Assembly (NCBI GenBank): GCA_021201135.1
Contig: JAJQGT010000006.1
Location: 159,154 to 223,153 of the forward strand
Length of the DNA stretch: 64,000 nucleotides
Reading direction: 5' to 3'
DNA from: Oscillospiraceae bacterium
GTDB lineage: Bacteria; Bacillota; Clostridia; Oscillospirales; Ruminococcaceae
Below are positions 55,563-62,827 of this stretch, piece by piece (within the stretch, counting starts at the first letter, position 1; every line of letters begins with the position of its first letter). The position numbers were made by a program, and so were the translations under genes. The notes beneath the pieces are model-generated. The model saw only the letters and a program-made list of their open reading frames with translations, ran no database searches and had not been told where the DNA came from.

Positions 55563-55928
55563 ATGCCCGAAGAACTGCTCCCCCATCATCATACAGATGA
55601 ATATGATATAGAATCTTTGAAGGAAACCCTTGAGAAAACTGATTTTCAGGCAGTTGCCGACATGTTCAAACAGCTCGGCGATTGCAGTAGGGTTCAGATT
55701 TTCTGGCTCCTCTGCCACTGCGAAGAGTGTGTAACTAACATCTCCGTCCTTATGGGCATGACCAGTCCTGCGGTTTCTCACCACCTTAAGCTCCTAAAAG
55801 CGAGCGGTCTTATCACCAGCCGCCGTGAAGGCAAAGAAGTCTACTATAAAGCCGCCGACAATATCCAAAGCCAGTCCCTGCATCTCATTATTGAGAAGAT
55901 AATGGAGATTACTTGTCCGGAGGAATGA
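55563..55928 (+). CDS. ArsR family metal-responsive regulator
   Basis: 121 residues from ATG 55563 (AAGGAG upstream). Winged helix with SPAVSHHLKLLKASGLI. A His/Asp-rich N-terminus (PHHHTDEYD) and a Cys pair in CHCEECV of the alpha-3 helix (CadC/ArsR-type position) are candidate metal ligands. Divergent from the HMA-ATPase operon, which it probably represses until zinc, cadmium or lead binds. Confidence 0.88.
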   Translation: MPEELLPHHHTDEYDIESLKETLEKTDFQAVADMFKQLGDCSRVQIFWLLCHCEECVTNISVLMGMTSPAVSHHLKLLKASGLITSRREGKEVYYKAADNIQSQSLHLIIEKIMEITCPEE

Positions 55929-55963
55929 AAAAAGCTCAGAAGTTTTCGCTTCTGAGCTTTTAT
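55928..55963. terminator. Bidirectional terminator between the arsR-family gene and the zinc-ribbon gene
   Basis: AAAGCTCAGAAG-TTTTCG-CTTCTGAGCTTT with A-run before and T-rich end. Confidence 0.88.
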
Positions 55964-55965
55964 AT

Positions 55966-56988
55966 TTATCTTCTTCCGTCTAAGTAGAATTCTATGGTAT
56001 CAAAGTCTTTGTAAGATGTGATCTGTTTAGATATTGTAGCTCCTGACTTGATTTCAAAATCATCGTCAGTGAAATAAGACGTTTCGTAGTCAACTAATTC
56101 GCCATTAAGGAAGAATAAGGCGTAACCTTGAACAAAGTCTGCAGCATAACTACCATTATTTGTGACTTGGAAAATTGCACCATCGCTAATGTCATTTTGT
56201 ACATACGACAAATCCTGAATTACAGATTTATATGAAGATGTAGTTATATTCCATGTTGTCTCATAATAATCAATGTCTGCATCTGTCTTGAAAGATTCAT
56301 AAAATACCGAAATACACCCTGGTCCAAGAGCATTAAATGAGGCATCAGCTAGTGCAAGCATTTCTCCACTAGAGGAGTAAGCTATTGAGGATGTAGATAT
56401 CTTTAGAGTCTCATCAGAATTATTTTTTATAACGTAGAAATGCCTTGTATACCATCCAATACTATCTGACAGTGTATACTCTGCTACAACTTCAATTTCA
56501 GGCTCAGCTTCAGTGGTTGCAGTTGTGGTAGCTTCAGCAGTAGTAGTTGTGGCTTTAGTTGTTTCCTTAGTGGTTGTAGTTGTTGCTGTAGTAGTTTTTT
56601 CAACCGAGGTTGTTGTAACTGGTGCTGTTGTTTCTTCTGATACTGTCGTTGTTTCCGGTGTGGTCGCATTGGCTTCTACGCTGTCCAAAGAATTAGAGCC
56701 CTTGTTGTCTCTATTTGCCACTGTTGAAACCGCTATAGTACACAGCAAAGCTATAACTGCAATAACAGCTATAATCCATGCAACTATGCCTGAACTACGT
56801 TTCTTGGTTTCTTTGATTGTTTTTAAACCTCCGTTATCATCGGGGCTTAGTTTTGCGCCACAGTGCGAGCAAAAACTGCTATTCTCAGATATTTTGCTCC
56901 CACATGATGGGCAAAAGGTGCTGTTGGTTGATTTTGATTCTTGAGTTGTGTTCTCTAATTGGTTTTGCTCATTTTGGTTCTCGTTCAT
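55966..56988 (-). CDS. Zinc-ribbon membrane protein with Thr-rich linker
   Basis: 340 residues from ATG 56988 (GGAGG seven bases upstream). N-terminal zinc ribbon C26-x2-C29 / C40-x2-C43 in the cytoplasm, one membrane segment (about 68-88), a Thr-rich external linker (about 105-162) and a beta-rich C-terminal domain (165-340) of unknown family. The coding sequence looks more AT-rich than its neighbours. The in-frame extension upstream to 57186 overlaps a structured RNA and a terminator and is rejected. Function unknown; a membrane sensor or surface protein is possible. Confidence 0.75.
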   Translation of the reverse strand: MNENQNEQNQLENTTQESKSTNSTFCPSCGSKISENSSFCSHCGAKLSPDDNGGLKTIKETKKRSSGIVAWIIAVIAVIALLCTIAVSTVANRDNKGSNSLDSVEANATTPETTTVSEETTAPVTTTSVEKTTTATTTTTKETTKATTTTAEATTTATTEAEPEIEVVAEYTLSDSIGWYTRHFYVIKNNSDETLKISTSSIAYSSSGEMLALADASFNALGPGCISVFYESFKTDADIDYYETTWNITTSSYKSVIQDLSYVQNDISDGAIFQVTNNGSYAADFVQGYALFFLNGELVDYETSYFTDDDFEIKSGATISKQITSYKDFDTIEFYLDGRR

Positions 56989-57024
56989 TGTACTTCCTCC
57001 ACTATAATATTTTTCGGCACAAAC

Positions 57025-57052
57025 AAAAAAGTGCGCCCACAAGGAACGCACC
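57025..57052 (-). terminator. Terminator of the structured RNA
   Basis: GTGCG / CGCAC stem extended by TTCC-GGG pairs, followed on the minus strand by six T. It is flanked by an outer inverted repeat TTTTTCGG / CCGAAAAA (about 57010-57060) that could form a competing structure. Confidence 0.7.
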
Positions 57053-57184
57053 GAAAAAGTGAGTCCCTCATTGTCGCCAAACAATCTCAATGCACCACAA
57101 AGGAAATATGAGTAAGAGGAAAAACACCTTTTACCAAGGTATTCTTTCCTTTGTGGCGAAAAATATAAATTCAGATTGTTTGGC
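57025..57184 (-). ncRNA. Unassigned structured RNA or leader RNA
   Basis: Between its own promoter (57191-57219) and a terminator (57025-57052) lies about 160 bases of nested inverted repeats: GCCAAACAATCT (57076-57087) with AGATTGTTTGGC (57173-57184); CCACAAAGGAAA (57095-57106) with TTTCCTTTGTGG (57145-57156); and ACCTT (57126-57130) with AAGGT (57136-57140). The predicted +1 falls at the first base of the outer stem. This gives a rod with a large internal bubble and an apical region of about 38 bases, followed by a terminator before the zinc-ribbon gene. It matches no riboswitch or RNA family I know; it could be free RNA or a leader attenuator. The rest of the 56989-57309 gap holds only the flavodoxin terminator. 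Confidence 0.6.
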
Positions 57185-57190
57185 ACAATT

Positions 57191-57219
57191 ATTATAGCAT
57201 ATACGGTCGATTTTGTAAA
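57191..57219 (-). promoter_or_regulatory. Promoter of the structured RNA / zinc-ribbon gene
   Basis: Minus-strand TTTACA (57214-57219), 17-bp spacer, TATAAT (57191-57196) with TGC directly before it (extended -10). Confidence 0.78.
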
Positions 57220-57240
57220 GAACTTTTTATCTGCATAAAG

Positions 57241-57280
57241 AAAACCCGAGTAAGGAGCGCTTCCCTACTCGGGTTTCTTT
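57241..57280 (-). terminator. Terminator after the flavodoxin gene
   Basis: AAACCCGAGTA / TACTCGGGTTT stem around a GC-containing loop, with A/T runs on both sides. Confidence 0.88.
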
Positions 57281-57309
57281 GCGGTGGATACCGCATGTAT
57301 CATGATTGC

Positions 57310-57732
57310 TTACACCAATGCCACACCGAGGGCTTGGCAGGAGGATATTGCTTCTTCATCGGGAGCGTCGTTGCAGATGACGCTTTCGGTGGCTAAGACT
57401 GCGCCGTCGTTTCGACAGGTTTCTTCCCATGAGCGCATCCATTCTCCGTCTCCCCATCCGTAAGAGCCAAAGAGGGCTATTTTCTTTCCGTTTAAAGCCG
57501 GCTCGCAGGCTTGGAACATCGGCTCGAATTCGCTTTCCTCAAGCTGTTCGTCACCCATGGCGGAGCAACCGAAGGCTATGGCGTCATATGTGGATACTGT
57601 GGAAGTATCGAATTCGGAGGCTGTGAAGAGCTCACCCTCACCACCTGCTTTGTTGATACCTTCCAAGACGGCGCTTGCCATCTGCTCGGTATTTCCCGTA
57701 CCGCTCCAATAAACTACTGCGATTTTTGACAT
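57310..57732 (-). CDS. Flavodoxin
   Basis: 140 residues from ATG 57732 (AAAGGAAG upstream); a longer frame to 57891 lies inside the DUF3793 gene. FMN phosphate loop SGTGNT at 10-15, and FGSYGWGDGEW near 94-104 for the isoalloxazine ring. Low-potential electron carrier that replaces ferredoxin when iron is short. Second gene of an operon with DUF3793 behind two palindromic operators. Confidence 0.93.
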   Translation of the reverse strand: MSKIAVVYWSGTGNTEQMASAVLEGINKAGGEGELFTASEFDTSTVSTYDAIAFGCSAMGDEQLEESEFEPMFQACEPALNGKKIALFGSYGWGDGEWMRSWEETCRNDGAVLATESVICNDAPDEEAISSCQALGVALV

Positions 57733-57752
57733 TATAATCTTCCTTTCTGAAT

Positions 57753-58304
57753 TCATGTGGCTACAAGAAGCTTGTCGAGTGAATGATATTTGTTGTAGTG
57801 CCTGCAGTAACTGCCGATGCACTGTCTGTACTGACGGAATTTCTCCTTGGCGGCTTTTTCGTCGCCGTATACCTTCCAGAAGCCGACGCACTTGGCGCTC
57901 CCGGCATTATTATCTATGAAGCCCTTCACGTCCTCCGGTGGGTAACCGAGGAACAGCCCAATTTCATGAGGAAACTCGGAAGACTCTGAGAGCCTGTCTC
58001 TCAGCCTCCACAGGCATCTGTTGACATTACCAGTAGGATACCCACGTTCGTCAAGAATACTCTTCCCGAGGCTGTCGGAAAGGTCGGATTTCAGCATATC
58101 CGGACGATAGAGATAGATAAGCGCAGTGTTATTCTGACGCCGAAGAATTATCATGCACATCCCCTTCGGCGTGATGGTTTTGTTCAGGTTGCAGACGCTT
58201 TCGTGGAGCGACTGCTCATCCTCATAATGATAGTTGAACATAGCGGCTGTCTTTATTCCCGCCATAGTTGGCGCGCAATGACGAACCAAGAGCTCATCTG
58301 GCAT
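57753..58304 (-). CDS. DUF3793 family protein
   Basis: 183 residues from ATG 58304 (GGAGGTGAT upstream). Matches the DUF3793 pattern as I remember it: an N-terminal HCAPTMAGIKTAAMF and a C-terminal Cys/Tyr-rich segment (FRQYRQCIGSYCRHY). Function unknown; the family often sits beside flavodoxin or ferrous-iron transport genes in Clostridia. Cytoplasmic. Confidence 0.8.
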   Translation of the reverse strand: MPDELLVRHCAPTMAGIKTAAMFNYHYEDEQSLHESVCNLNKTITPKGMCMIILRRQNNTALIYLYRPDMLKSDLSDSLGKSILDERGYPTGNVNRCLWRLRDRLSESSEFPHEIGLFLGYPPEDVKGFIDNNAGSAKCVGFWKVYGDEKAAKEKFRQYRQCIGSYCRHYNKYHSLDKLLVAT

Positions 58305-58325
58305 TATATCACCTCCGTGATTATA

Positions 58326-58343
58326 AGTTAGCACTTGCTAACT
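58326..58343 (-). promoter_or_regulatory. Operator palindrome 1 (distal) of the DUF3793-flavodoxin operon
   Basis: AGTTAGCACTTGCTAACT, perfect 8-2-8 palindrome in the leader, about +34 to +51 from the predicted start of transcription. Shares AGTTAG-N6-CTAACT with palindrome 2, centre to centre 34 bp. Confidence 0.75.
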
Positions 58344-58359
58344 ATGAGATTTAAAATAT

Positions 58360-58377
58360 AGTTAGACTCGGCTAACT
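58360..58377 (-). promoter_or_regulatory. Operator palindrome 2 (proximal) of the DUF3793-flavodoxin operon
   Basis: AGTTAGACTCGGCTAACT, starting at the predicted +1. The TTAG-N6-CTAA core resembles DtxR/IdeR-type iron-repressor sites, which fits an iron-responsive flavodoxin; the regulator is not in the window. Confidence 0.7.
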
Positions 58378-58383
58378 GAATAT

Positions 58384-58412
58384 AATATACACTATATCTG
58401 AGGGGTTGTCAA
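58384..58412 (-). promoter_or_regulatory. Promoter of the DUF3793-flavodoxin operon
   Basis: Minus-strand TTGACA (58407-58412), 17-bp spacer, TATATT (58384-58389). Confidence 0.8.
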
Positions 58413-58484
58413 GGGGTATTTTAGATTTTTTTCATTTGGATAGTTTCTCACGATTGTATTCAATTATACATAAACAAAAAGCAC

Positions 58485-59165
58485 TCAACCCGATGAGTGC
58501 TTAATCTTGCCGTCTTCTATCAAAACAACTCTGTCGCATTTCCTCGCAGTTTCCTCATCATGTGTGACAATCACCACGGTTATACCCTCTGCATTGAGTC
58601 TTCTAAACACGTCCATTATGTCGCTTGCAGTGGTTTTATCGAGTGCGCCAGTGGGCTCATCCGCAAGAATTATTTTCGGCTGATTCACGAGTGCTCTCGC
58701 AATGGCTGTTCTCTGTTGTTGACCGCCAGAAAGCTCGGAGATGTCGGTGTCGCGCTTGTCCTCAATCTGAAGACTTTTGAGGAGCCATGCGATTCGCTCG
58801 TCGGTGGCATTCTTGTCATACTTCCCGCCGAGGCATACCGGCACACGGACGTTGTCATATACGGACATATTCGGAATCAAGCCGAAATTTTGCAAGACTA
58901 TGCCGATTTCTTTATTGCGGATTCTGGCAAGCTGATTGGTTGAGAGTGTTCTGATATCGACCCCATTCAAGAAATATTCGCCATCAAAATCTGTATCGGC
59001 ACAGCCCAATATTTTAAGGAAGGTTGACTTGCCGGAGCCTGATTTCCCCACAATCGCAAGCATTTCGCCGTCACGAATTTCGAGGTCGATGCCATTCAAG
59101 GCTTTGACCTCGCTTCCTTTTCCGGCGTTGTAGGTCTTGTGAATGTTCTTAATTACTATCGACAT
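58485..59165 (-). CDS. ABC transporter ATP-binding protein (MacB/LolD type)
   Basis: 226 residues. Walker A GKSGSGKST at 40-48, signature LSGGQQQR near 143-150, Walker B IILADEP and the H-loop THDEE. Best match in type to the ATPases that pair with FtsX-like permeases, as in MacB, LolD and peptide-resistance exporters. Last gene of a four-gene operon with two permease-like proteins and a small membrane protein. Confidence 0.9.
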   Translation of the reverse strand: MSIVIKNIHKTYNAGKGSEVKALNGIDLEIRDGEMLAIVGKSGSGKSTFLKILGCADTDFDGEYFLNGVDIRTLSTNQLARIRNKEIGIVLQNFGLIPNMSVYDNVRVPVCLGGKYDKNATDERIAWLLKSLQIEDKRDTDISELSGGQQQRTAIARALVNQPKIILADEPTGALDKTTASDIMDVFRRLNAEGITVVIVTHDEETARKCDRVVLIEDGKIKHSSG

Positions 59166-59177
59166 GGTTATCCCTCC

Positions 59178-60125
59178 TCAAAGATTTCTCAAGACACTTA
59201 TTACCACAAAAATGGCGACCGCGGCAATTATCGGGATTAAATCTGTGATGATTTGAATTGTCCGACATTGTGCCGGGCTCGCTCCACAGGTGGAGATTAT
59301 ACGGTATTTCTCCGCAAACACTGTTCTTGAAAGGATCGAGTTTGAAATAACTCCCGCAAGGCAAAGAAGAATAGAGATAATTGCGAGCATTACCGTCATT
59401 CCCATAATTTCAAGCTCCAGAGCGCAGTATTCTGCGAACCCGTCGGCAGTTGATACAGCTGATTCAATCAAGCCAGTGCTTACAATCTTACTGCAAAAGT
59501 CGGTTATATCGCCGCTTGCAAGTGCGCCATAAACGTCTTTTTTCGTAAAAATGCCATCGTCCTCGTCAGTAATGAGAAAAATATAGTTGCTCTGCGCAGA
59601 GACCACTGACGACGGGCTATCTTCGGAAGGCGTCAGATAGACAAAATCGTTTTTAAGTATGCCGACAACCGTGAATGTGACTTCGGTTTTATCCTTGCCG
59701 GAAAGGATTTCAGTGTAGGTCTCGCCGAGCGAATAGTAGCTCCCAAGGCTTGAAACCACCACGGCAGGGTAGCCGTCCACAACTTCAAAGCTCGTCTGTT
59801 TCTTGAAAGAGTAGTCGAGGTTCTCGAAATAATTCGCCTCAACGGGTTGTAAGTAAGCGAAGCTGTCATAAGTGTACTTTCCACGGAAACTCACGCCGAG
59901 ATACTTTCCGCCTAAGTCTTCAACCACAGACTTTATATCTGAATCAGCAGTAATGGCAACAGCATTTTCAAGCCCAAGGCTCGAATAAGCTTGCCTTATC
60001 TGAATCAGTGGCAACAAGTCTTCCGCGAGCGATGACAGGATAAACATCATCACCGTCAGCATAAGTGTCACTTTGACGTAGGCGGGAAATCTGTCTTTGA
60101 GATTCGAGAGAATAATAAGTCTCAC
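59178..60125 (-). CDS. FtsX-like permease subunit (short)
   Basis: 315 residues. One N-terminal membrane segment (about 18-38), an extracytoplasmic domain of about 180 residues, then about three C-terminal membrane segments with a basic loop between them, the layout of MacB/FtsX permeases. It overlaps the next permease gene by four bases. The two together probably form the heterodimeric channel for the ATPase. Confidence 0.78.
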   Translation of the reverse strand: MRLIILSNLKDRFPAYVKVTLMLTVMMFILSSLAEDLLPLIQIRQAYSSLGLENAVAITADSDIKSVVEDLGGKYLGVSFRGKYTYDSFAYLQPVEANYFENLDYSFKKQTSFEVVDGYPAVVVSSLGSYYSLGETYTEILSGKDKTEVTFTVVGILKNDFVYLTPSEDSPSSVVSAQSNYIFLITDEDDGIFTKKDVYGALASGDITDFCSKIVSTGLIESAVSTADGFAEYCALELEIMGMTVMLAIISILLCLAGVISNSILSRTVFAEKYRIISTCGASPAQCRTIQIITDLIPIIAAVAIFVVISVLRNL

Positions 60126-61198
60126 ATCTCAACACCTCCCGAAAAAAGGCGGTTGTATTTAGGAACAGTCACCGAGAGCATGACGATTATCATTATAGAA
60201 AAAACAACAACTGCGCTTGCAAAGTCAACCTGATCGTACATATTGAGAAGCCTTTGGAGCGGTTTTGACAGGCAAAAAAGAGCATATCCCGCCACGAGTG
60301 AGACCACGGTCATGATGAAAAGAGGCAGATAAAGTAGCTCAAAAAGTCCGGCTCGGGAAATACCCAGAAGCTTATAGATGTTGTATTCATAGGACATGCT
60401 CCTGACCATGTAATCAAATAGCGACGACACGATGCAGATGACACAGAGTATTATCCCGATGATTATAACTGTGCACTCCATGCCGTTCTCTAAAAAGTCG
60501 CTAAGCTCTGCCTGATACCTCGATTTTACAGTGCAGTCGTTGACCGTCGCAATGGCTTCGAGGATTACAATCTCCGATTTCGTCGGGATTTCCGAGAATA
60601 CTATGCCATTCAGCCTTATGTCGAAATCATCGGTTTTCAGAGCAGTCGAGAACGGAAGATAAATATCAGTTTCGCTTATGCCGATAACGGAGTAAACCCC
60701 GTTGCCAATAGTAACGATGTCGCCGACAGACTTGTATTCCCTAAGACCGCTGTTTATGTAAATCACATTGTTGCACCAGATGATGACATTTTCACCGTTC
60801 TCAAGCTCACTTTCAGAGAAAGTTCTGCCGATGGTAACGTCAGGCTCACCAGTGATTCTTGAGTCGTTGGCACTGCAAAGGACAGCCTGAATATACTGAC
60901 TGTTCCCGCCTTTCGGGTAGGCACTCAGCCCGACAAAATCCGAGATTTCAGGCAAGACGTCACTTTCTGAAAGTGCTTCTATAAGCTCAGAATTATCCGA
61001 AACACTGGATGTTATCGTAAATGTTCTGCGGCTTTCGCCTTGGTGCAGAAAAAACGTAGTCGAATAGAGAAGCTCGTTTATCAGGACAAAGAGCGAAAAA
61101 GCACAGACAGTGAACGAAAATACGATTATCACAAAGCTCGCTGGTTTAGCAGTCATCTGCCGGAATGCTCTTTTCAGATAGAAAGCGTGACGGTTCAT
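60122..61198 (-). CDS. FtsX-like permease subunit (long)
   Basis: 358 residues with the same topology as its neighbour: N-terminal membrane segment (about 18-40), external domain (about 45-230) and three C-terminal segments. YEYNIYKLLGISRAGLF before the middle segment is a typical FtsX-fold cytoplasmic loop. Overlaps the preceding small membrane gene by four bases. The substrate is unknown; bacteriocin or antimicrobial-peptide export or resistance is one option. Confidence 0.8.
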   Translation of the reverse strand: MNRHAFYLKRAFRQMTAKPASFVIIVFSFTVCAFSLFVLINELLYSTTFFLHQGESRRTFTITSSVSDNSELIEALSESDVLPEISDFVGLSAYPKGGNSQYIQAVLCSANDSRITGEPDVTIGRTFSESELENGENVIIWCNNVIYINSGLREYKSVGDIVTIGNGVYSVIGISETDIYLPFSTALKTDDFDIRLNGIVFSEIPTKSEIVILEAIATVNDCTVKSRYQAELSDFLENGMECTVIIIGIILCVICIVSSLFDYMVRSMSYEYNIYKLLGISRAGLFELLYLPLFIMTVVSLVAGYALFCLSKPLQRLLNMYDQVDFASAVVVFSIMIIVMLSVTVPKYNRLFSGGVEM

Positions 61199-61755
61199 AG
61201 CTTTAGTTTCCGATCAATCGACGGAAAAGCCCGCAGAATCAGCATCGAAAGAAGCCATCCGAGGGCGTAACCGATGACGATTAGTATGAGATTAACGGGA
61301 TAAATCCTCGTCATGGTGTACTGGGCGACGGTGTTGATTATGACGTTGACTACGAGATAGACCACCGGCGCACCGACAAGCGAAAGTAAGAACACAAGCG
61401 GTCTGCGAAGGCGTTTGAAAAGGATTGTTCCGAAGAACGTAAACAGAAACGGCGCAGTTATGAACCTTGAACGGCTCGAAACATAGTCCCAGAAGTAGGT
61501 AGTTATCGCCTTTAGGTCGAACTCTGCAAACTGACTCATGAAGACGTAGCTGTAGCCGTCGGGGTATGTCAGTGCTATCGGAAGTGGGAGGATTACAAGC
61601 GAGATGAAATTACAAGTGCCAAACGTTGCAAGAAAAATTAGTAAAAGCCTTGCTATCAACCTATGTCTGCTGTAACTTATACAGCAGACAATAAGTGATA
61701 TTATAAGTTCCACCACAACCCACTCAAAGCTGTACGGAATCGAAGTCTTTAGCAT
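61195..61755 (-). CDS. Small polytopic membrane protein, possibly VanZ-like
   Basis: 186 residues from ATG 61755 (GGGGTGAT upstream). About five membrane segments. The C-terminal part (VNLILIVIGYALGWLL) resembles the last part of VanZ-like proteins, but key residues are not convincing. First gene of the ABC operon, coupled to the permease by ATGA. Function unknown. Confidence 0.6.
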   Translation of the reverse strand: MLKTSIPYSFEWVVVELIISLIVCCISYSRHRLIARLLLIFLATFGTCNFISLVILPLPIALTYPDGYSYVFMSQFAEFDLKAITTYFWDYVSSRSRFITAPFLFTFFGTILFKRLRRPLVFLLSLVGAPVVYLVVNVIINTVAQYTMTRIYPVNLILIVIGYALGWLLSMLILRAFPSIDRKLKL

Positions 61756-61863
61756 ATTATCACCCCACATTTTTCTTGTCTTAAGTATATTATATCACAG
61801 TTCACAGGGATGTTTCAATATTTCAAAGATTAAGATTTGATTAAGATTTCAGAGAAAAAGGGC

Positions 61864-61902
61864 AAAAAATAACGCCAAACAGCGCAAATACGTCGTTTGG
61901 CG
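61864..61902 (-). terminator. Terminator after tRNA-Ser
   Basis: CGCCAAAC / GTTTGGCG stem (14-base loop) followed on the minus strand by TTATTTTTT. Confidence 0.82.
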
Positions 61903-61904
61903 AT

Positions 61905-61992
61905 TGGCGGAGAGGAAGGGATTCGAACCCTTGTGGCTTTTGACCAAACGGTTTTCAAGACCGCCTCGTTATGACCGCTTCGATACCTCTCC
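61905..61992 (-). tRNA. tRNA-Ser(TGA)
   Basis: 88 bases including encoded CCA. Acceptor GGAGAGG / CCTCTCC, long variable arm, anticodon loop CTTGAAA with TGA at 61957-61955, T-loop GTTCGAATC. The 61756-62088 gap is filled by this gene with its promoter and terminator. Confidence 0.96.
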
Positions 61993-62025
61993 ATAGATGG
62001 GAGCTGTGAATTTCACAGCCCCAAT

Positions 62026-62054
62026 ATGATACCACATTGAAAACGTGTTGTCAA
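62026..62054 (-). promoter_or_regulatory. Promoter of tRNA-Ser
   Basis: Minus-strand TTGACA (62049-62054), 17-bp spacer, TATCAT (62026-62031) with TGG before it. A leader hairpin (CTGTGA-AAT-TCACAG, about 62004-62018) lies between promoter and mature 5' end. Confidence 0.8.
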
Positions 62055-62088
62055 TAGTTGATTTCGGATTTTTTTGATGTGCCTTGCG

Positions 62089-62823
62089 TCAGTCGCTGTA
62101 TTCCCCACCGTCTTCGAACTCGCCTTCATCGTGCCCGAGGTCAAACTCGGGAGCTGTGCCGAAATCTATGAATGTATATTCGGCGGTGACGTAGCCGGTA
62201 ATGGTGTAACCAAGGACATCCATTGATGCACTGCAAGACAGAGTCATCATGTAGAGATCGTTACTGCTGTCGAAAATCATGGTATAGATGATATCGTCAA
62301 AAGTCAGGTCGTCCAAATCAGCGACAAACGAGCCCAAGATGCTTTCGGCGTCTTCACTCTCCAGAACGATTGCAATCTGCTTTGTCCCGTCATCGTTTTT
62401 GACAACGCTTATGTTGTCGAAAATATCCTCTGCAAGCTCTGGCAGGTTGGCATCGCCGATTGATTCTGTAGAACCGCTGTCGGTTACGGTATAGAAAATC
62501 AGGGTGTCTCCGTACTCAACATAGACTTTGTCGTCTATATAGGTGCTTGTGATTGTTTCGCCATCCATTTCGGTTACAATCTGAGTTCCGGTCGAATTCT
62601 CTTTGATATTCATTACCGTCTCGGAAGTAAGCGTTTCGCCCAATATGTCAAATGAGATGGACATAACACAATCGGCATCATATCCTCCGGCTTTTTCGAG
62701 TTTGCTGACCGCTCTCGAATAGAGACCATATGCTGTCAGCGTGTCGAAAAATGAGCAACCGCTCAGACACAATGTCACAGTCACAATCAATGCTATTGAT
62801 ATCAATTTTCTGAAAATTTTCAT
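62089..62823 (-). CDS. Lipoprotein of unknown function
   Basis: 244 residues from ATG 62823. Lipobox LSGC with C23, then a beta-rich domain (about 40-225) that alternates short strands, as in LolA/LppX-like or DUF6612-type lipoproteins (MNIKENSTGTQIVTEMDG, YIDDKVYVEYGDTL), and a Glu/Asp-rich tail. It follows the SPFH gene by four bases and is probably co-expressed. The ribosome binding site is weak, suggesting coupled translation. Confidence 0.7.
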   Translation of the reverse strand: MKIFRKLISIALIVTVTLCLSGCSFFDTLTAYGLYSRAVSKLEKAGGYDADCVMSISFDILGETLTSETVMNIKENSTGTQIVTEMDGETITSTYIDDKVYVEYGDTLIFYTVTDSGSTESIGDANLPELAEDIFDNISVVKNDDGTKQIAIVLESEDAESILGSFVADLDDLTFDDIIYTMIFDSSNDLYMMTLSCSASMDVLGYTITGYVTAEYTFIDFGTAPEFDLGHDEGEFEDGGEYSD

Positions 62824-62827
62824 GGTT

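Noticed and set aside
57025..57184. 6S RNA as identity of the structured RNA
   Set aside because: The shape has a bubble, but the length before the terminator hairpin (about 112 bases) is too short and the 5' and 3' ends do not form the long closing stem of known 6S RNAs.
56989..57186. N-terminal extension of the zinc-ribbon protein
   Set aside because: The open frame crosses the terminator and the inverted repeats; ATG 56988 has a strong Shine-Dalgarno.
57073..57190. MITE-like element
   Set aside because: Outer arms resemble terminal inverted repeats, but no target-site duplication flanks them and promoter and terminator are placed as for a transcript. Not fully excluded.
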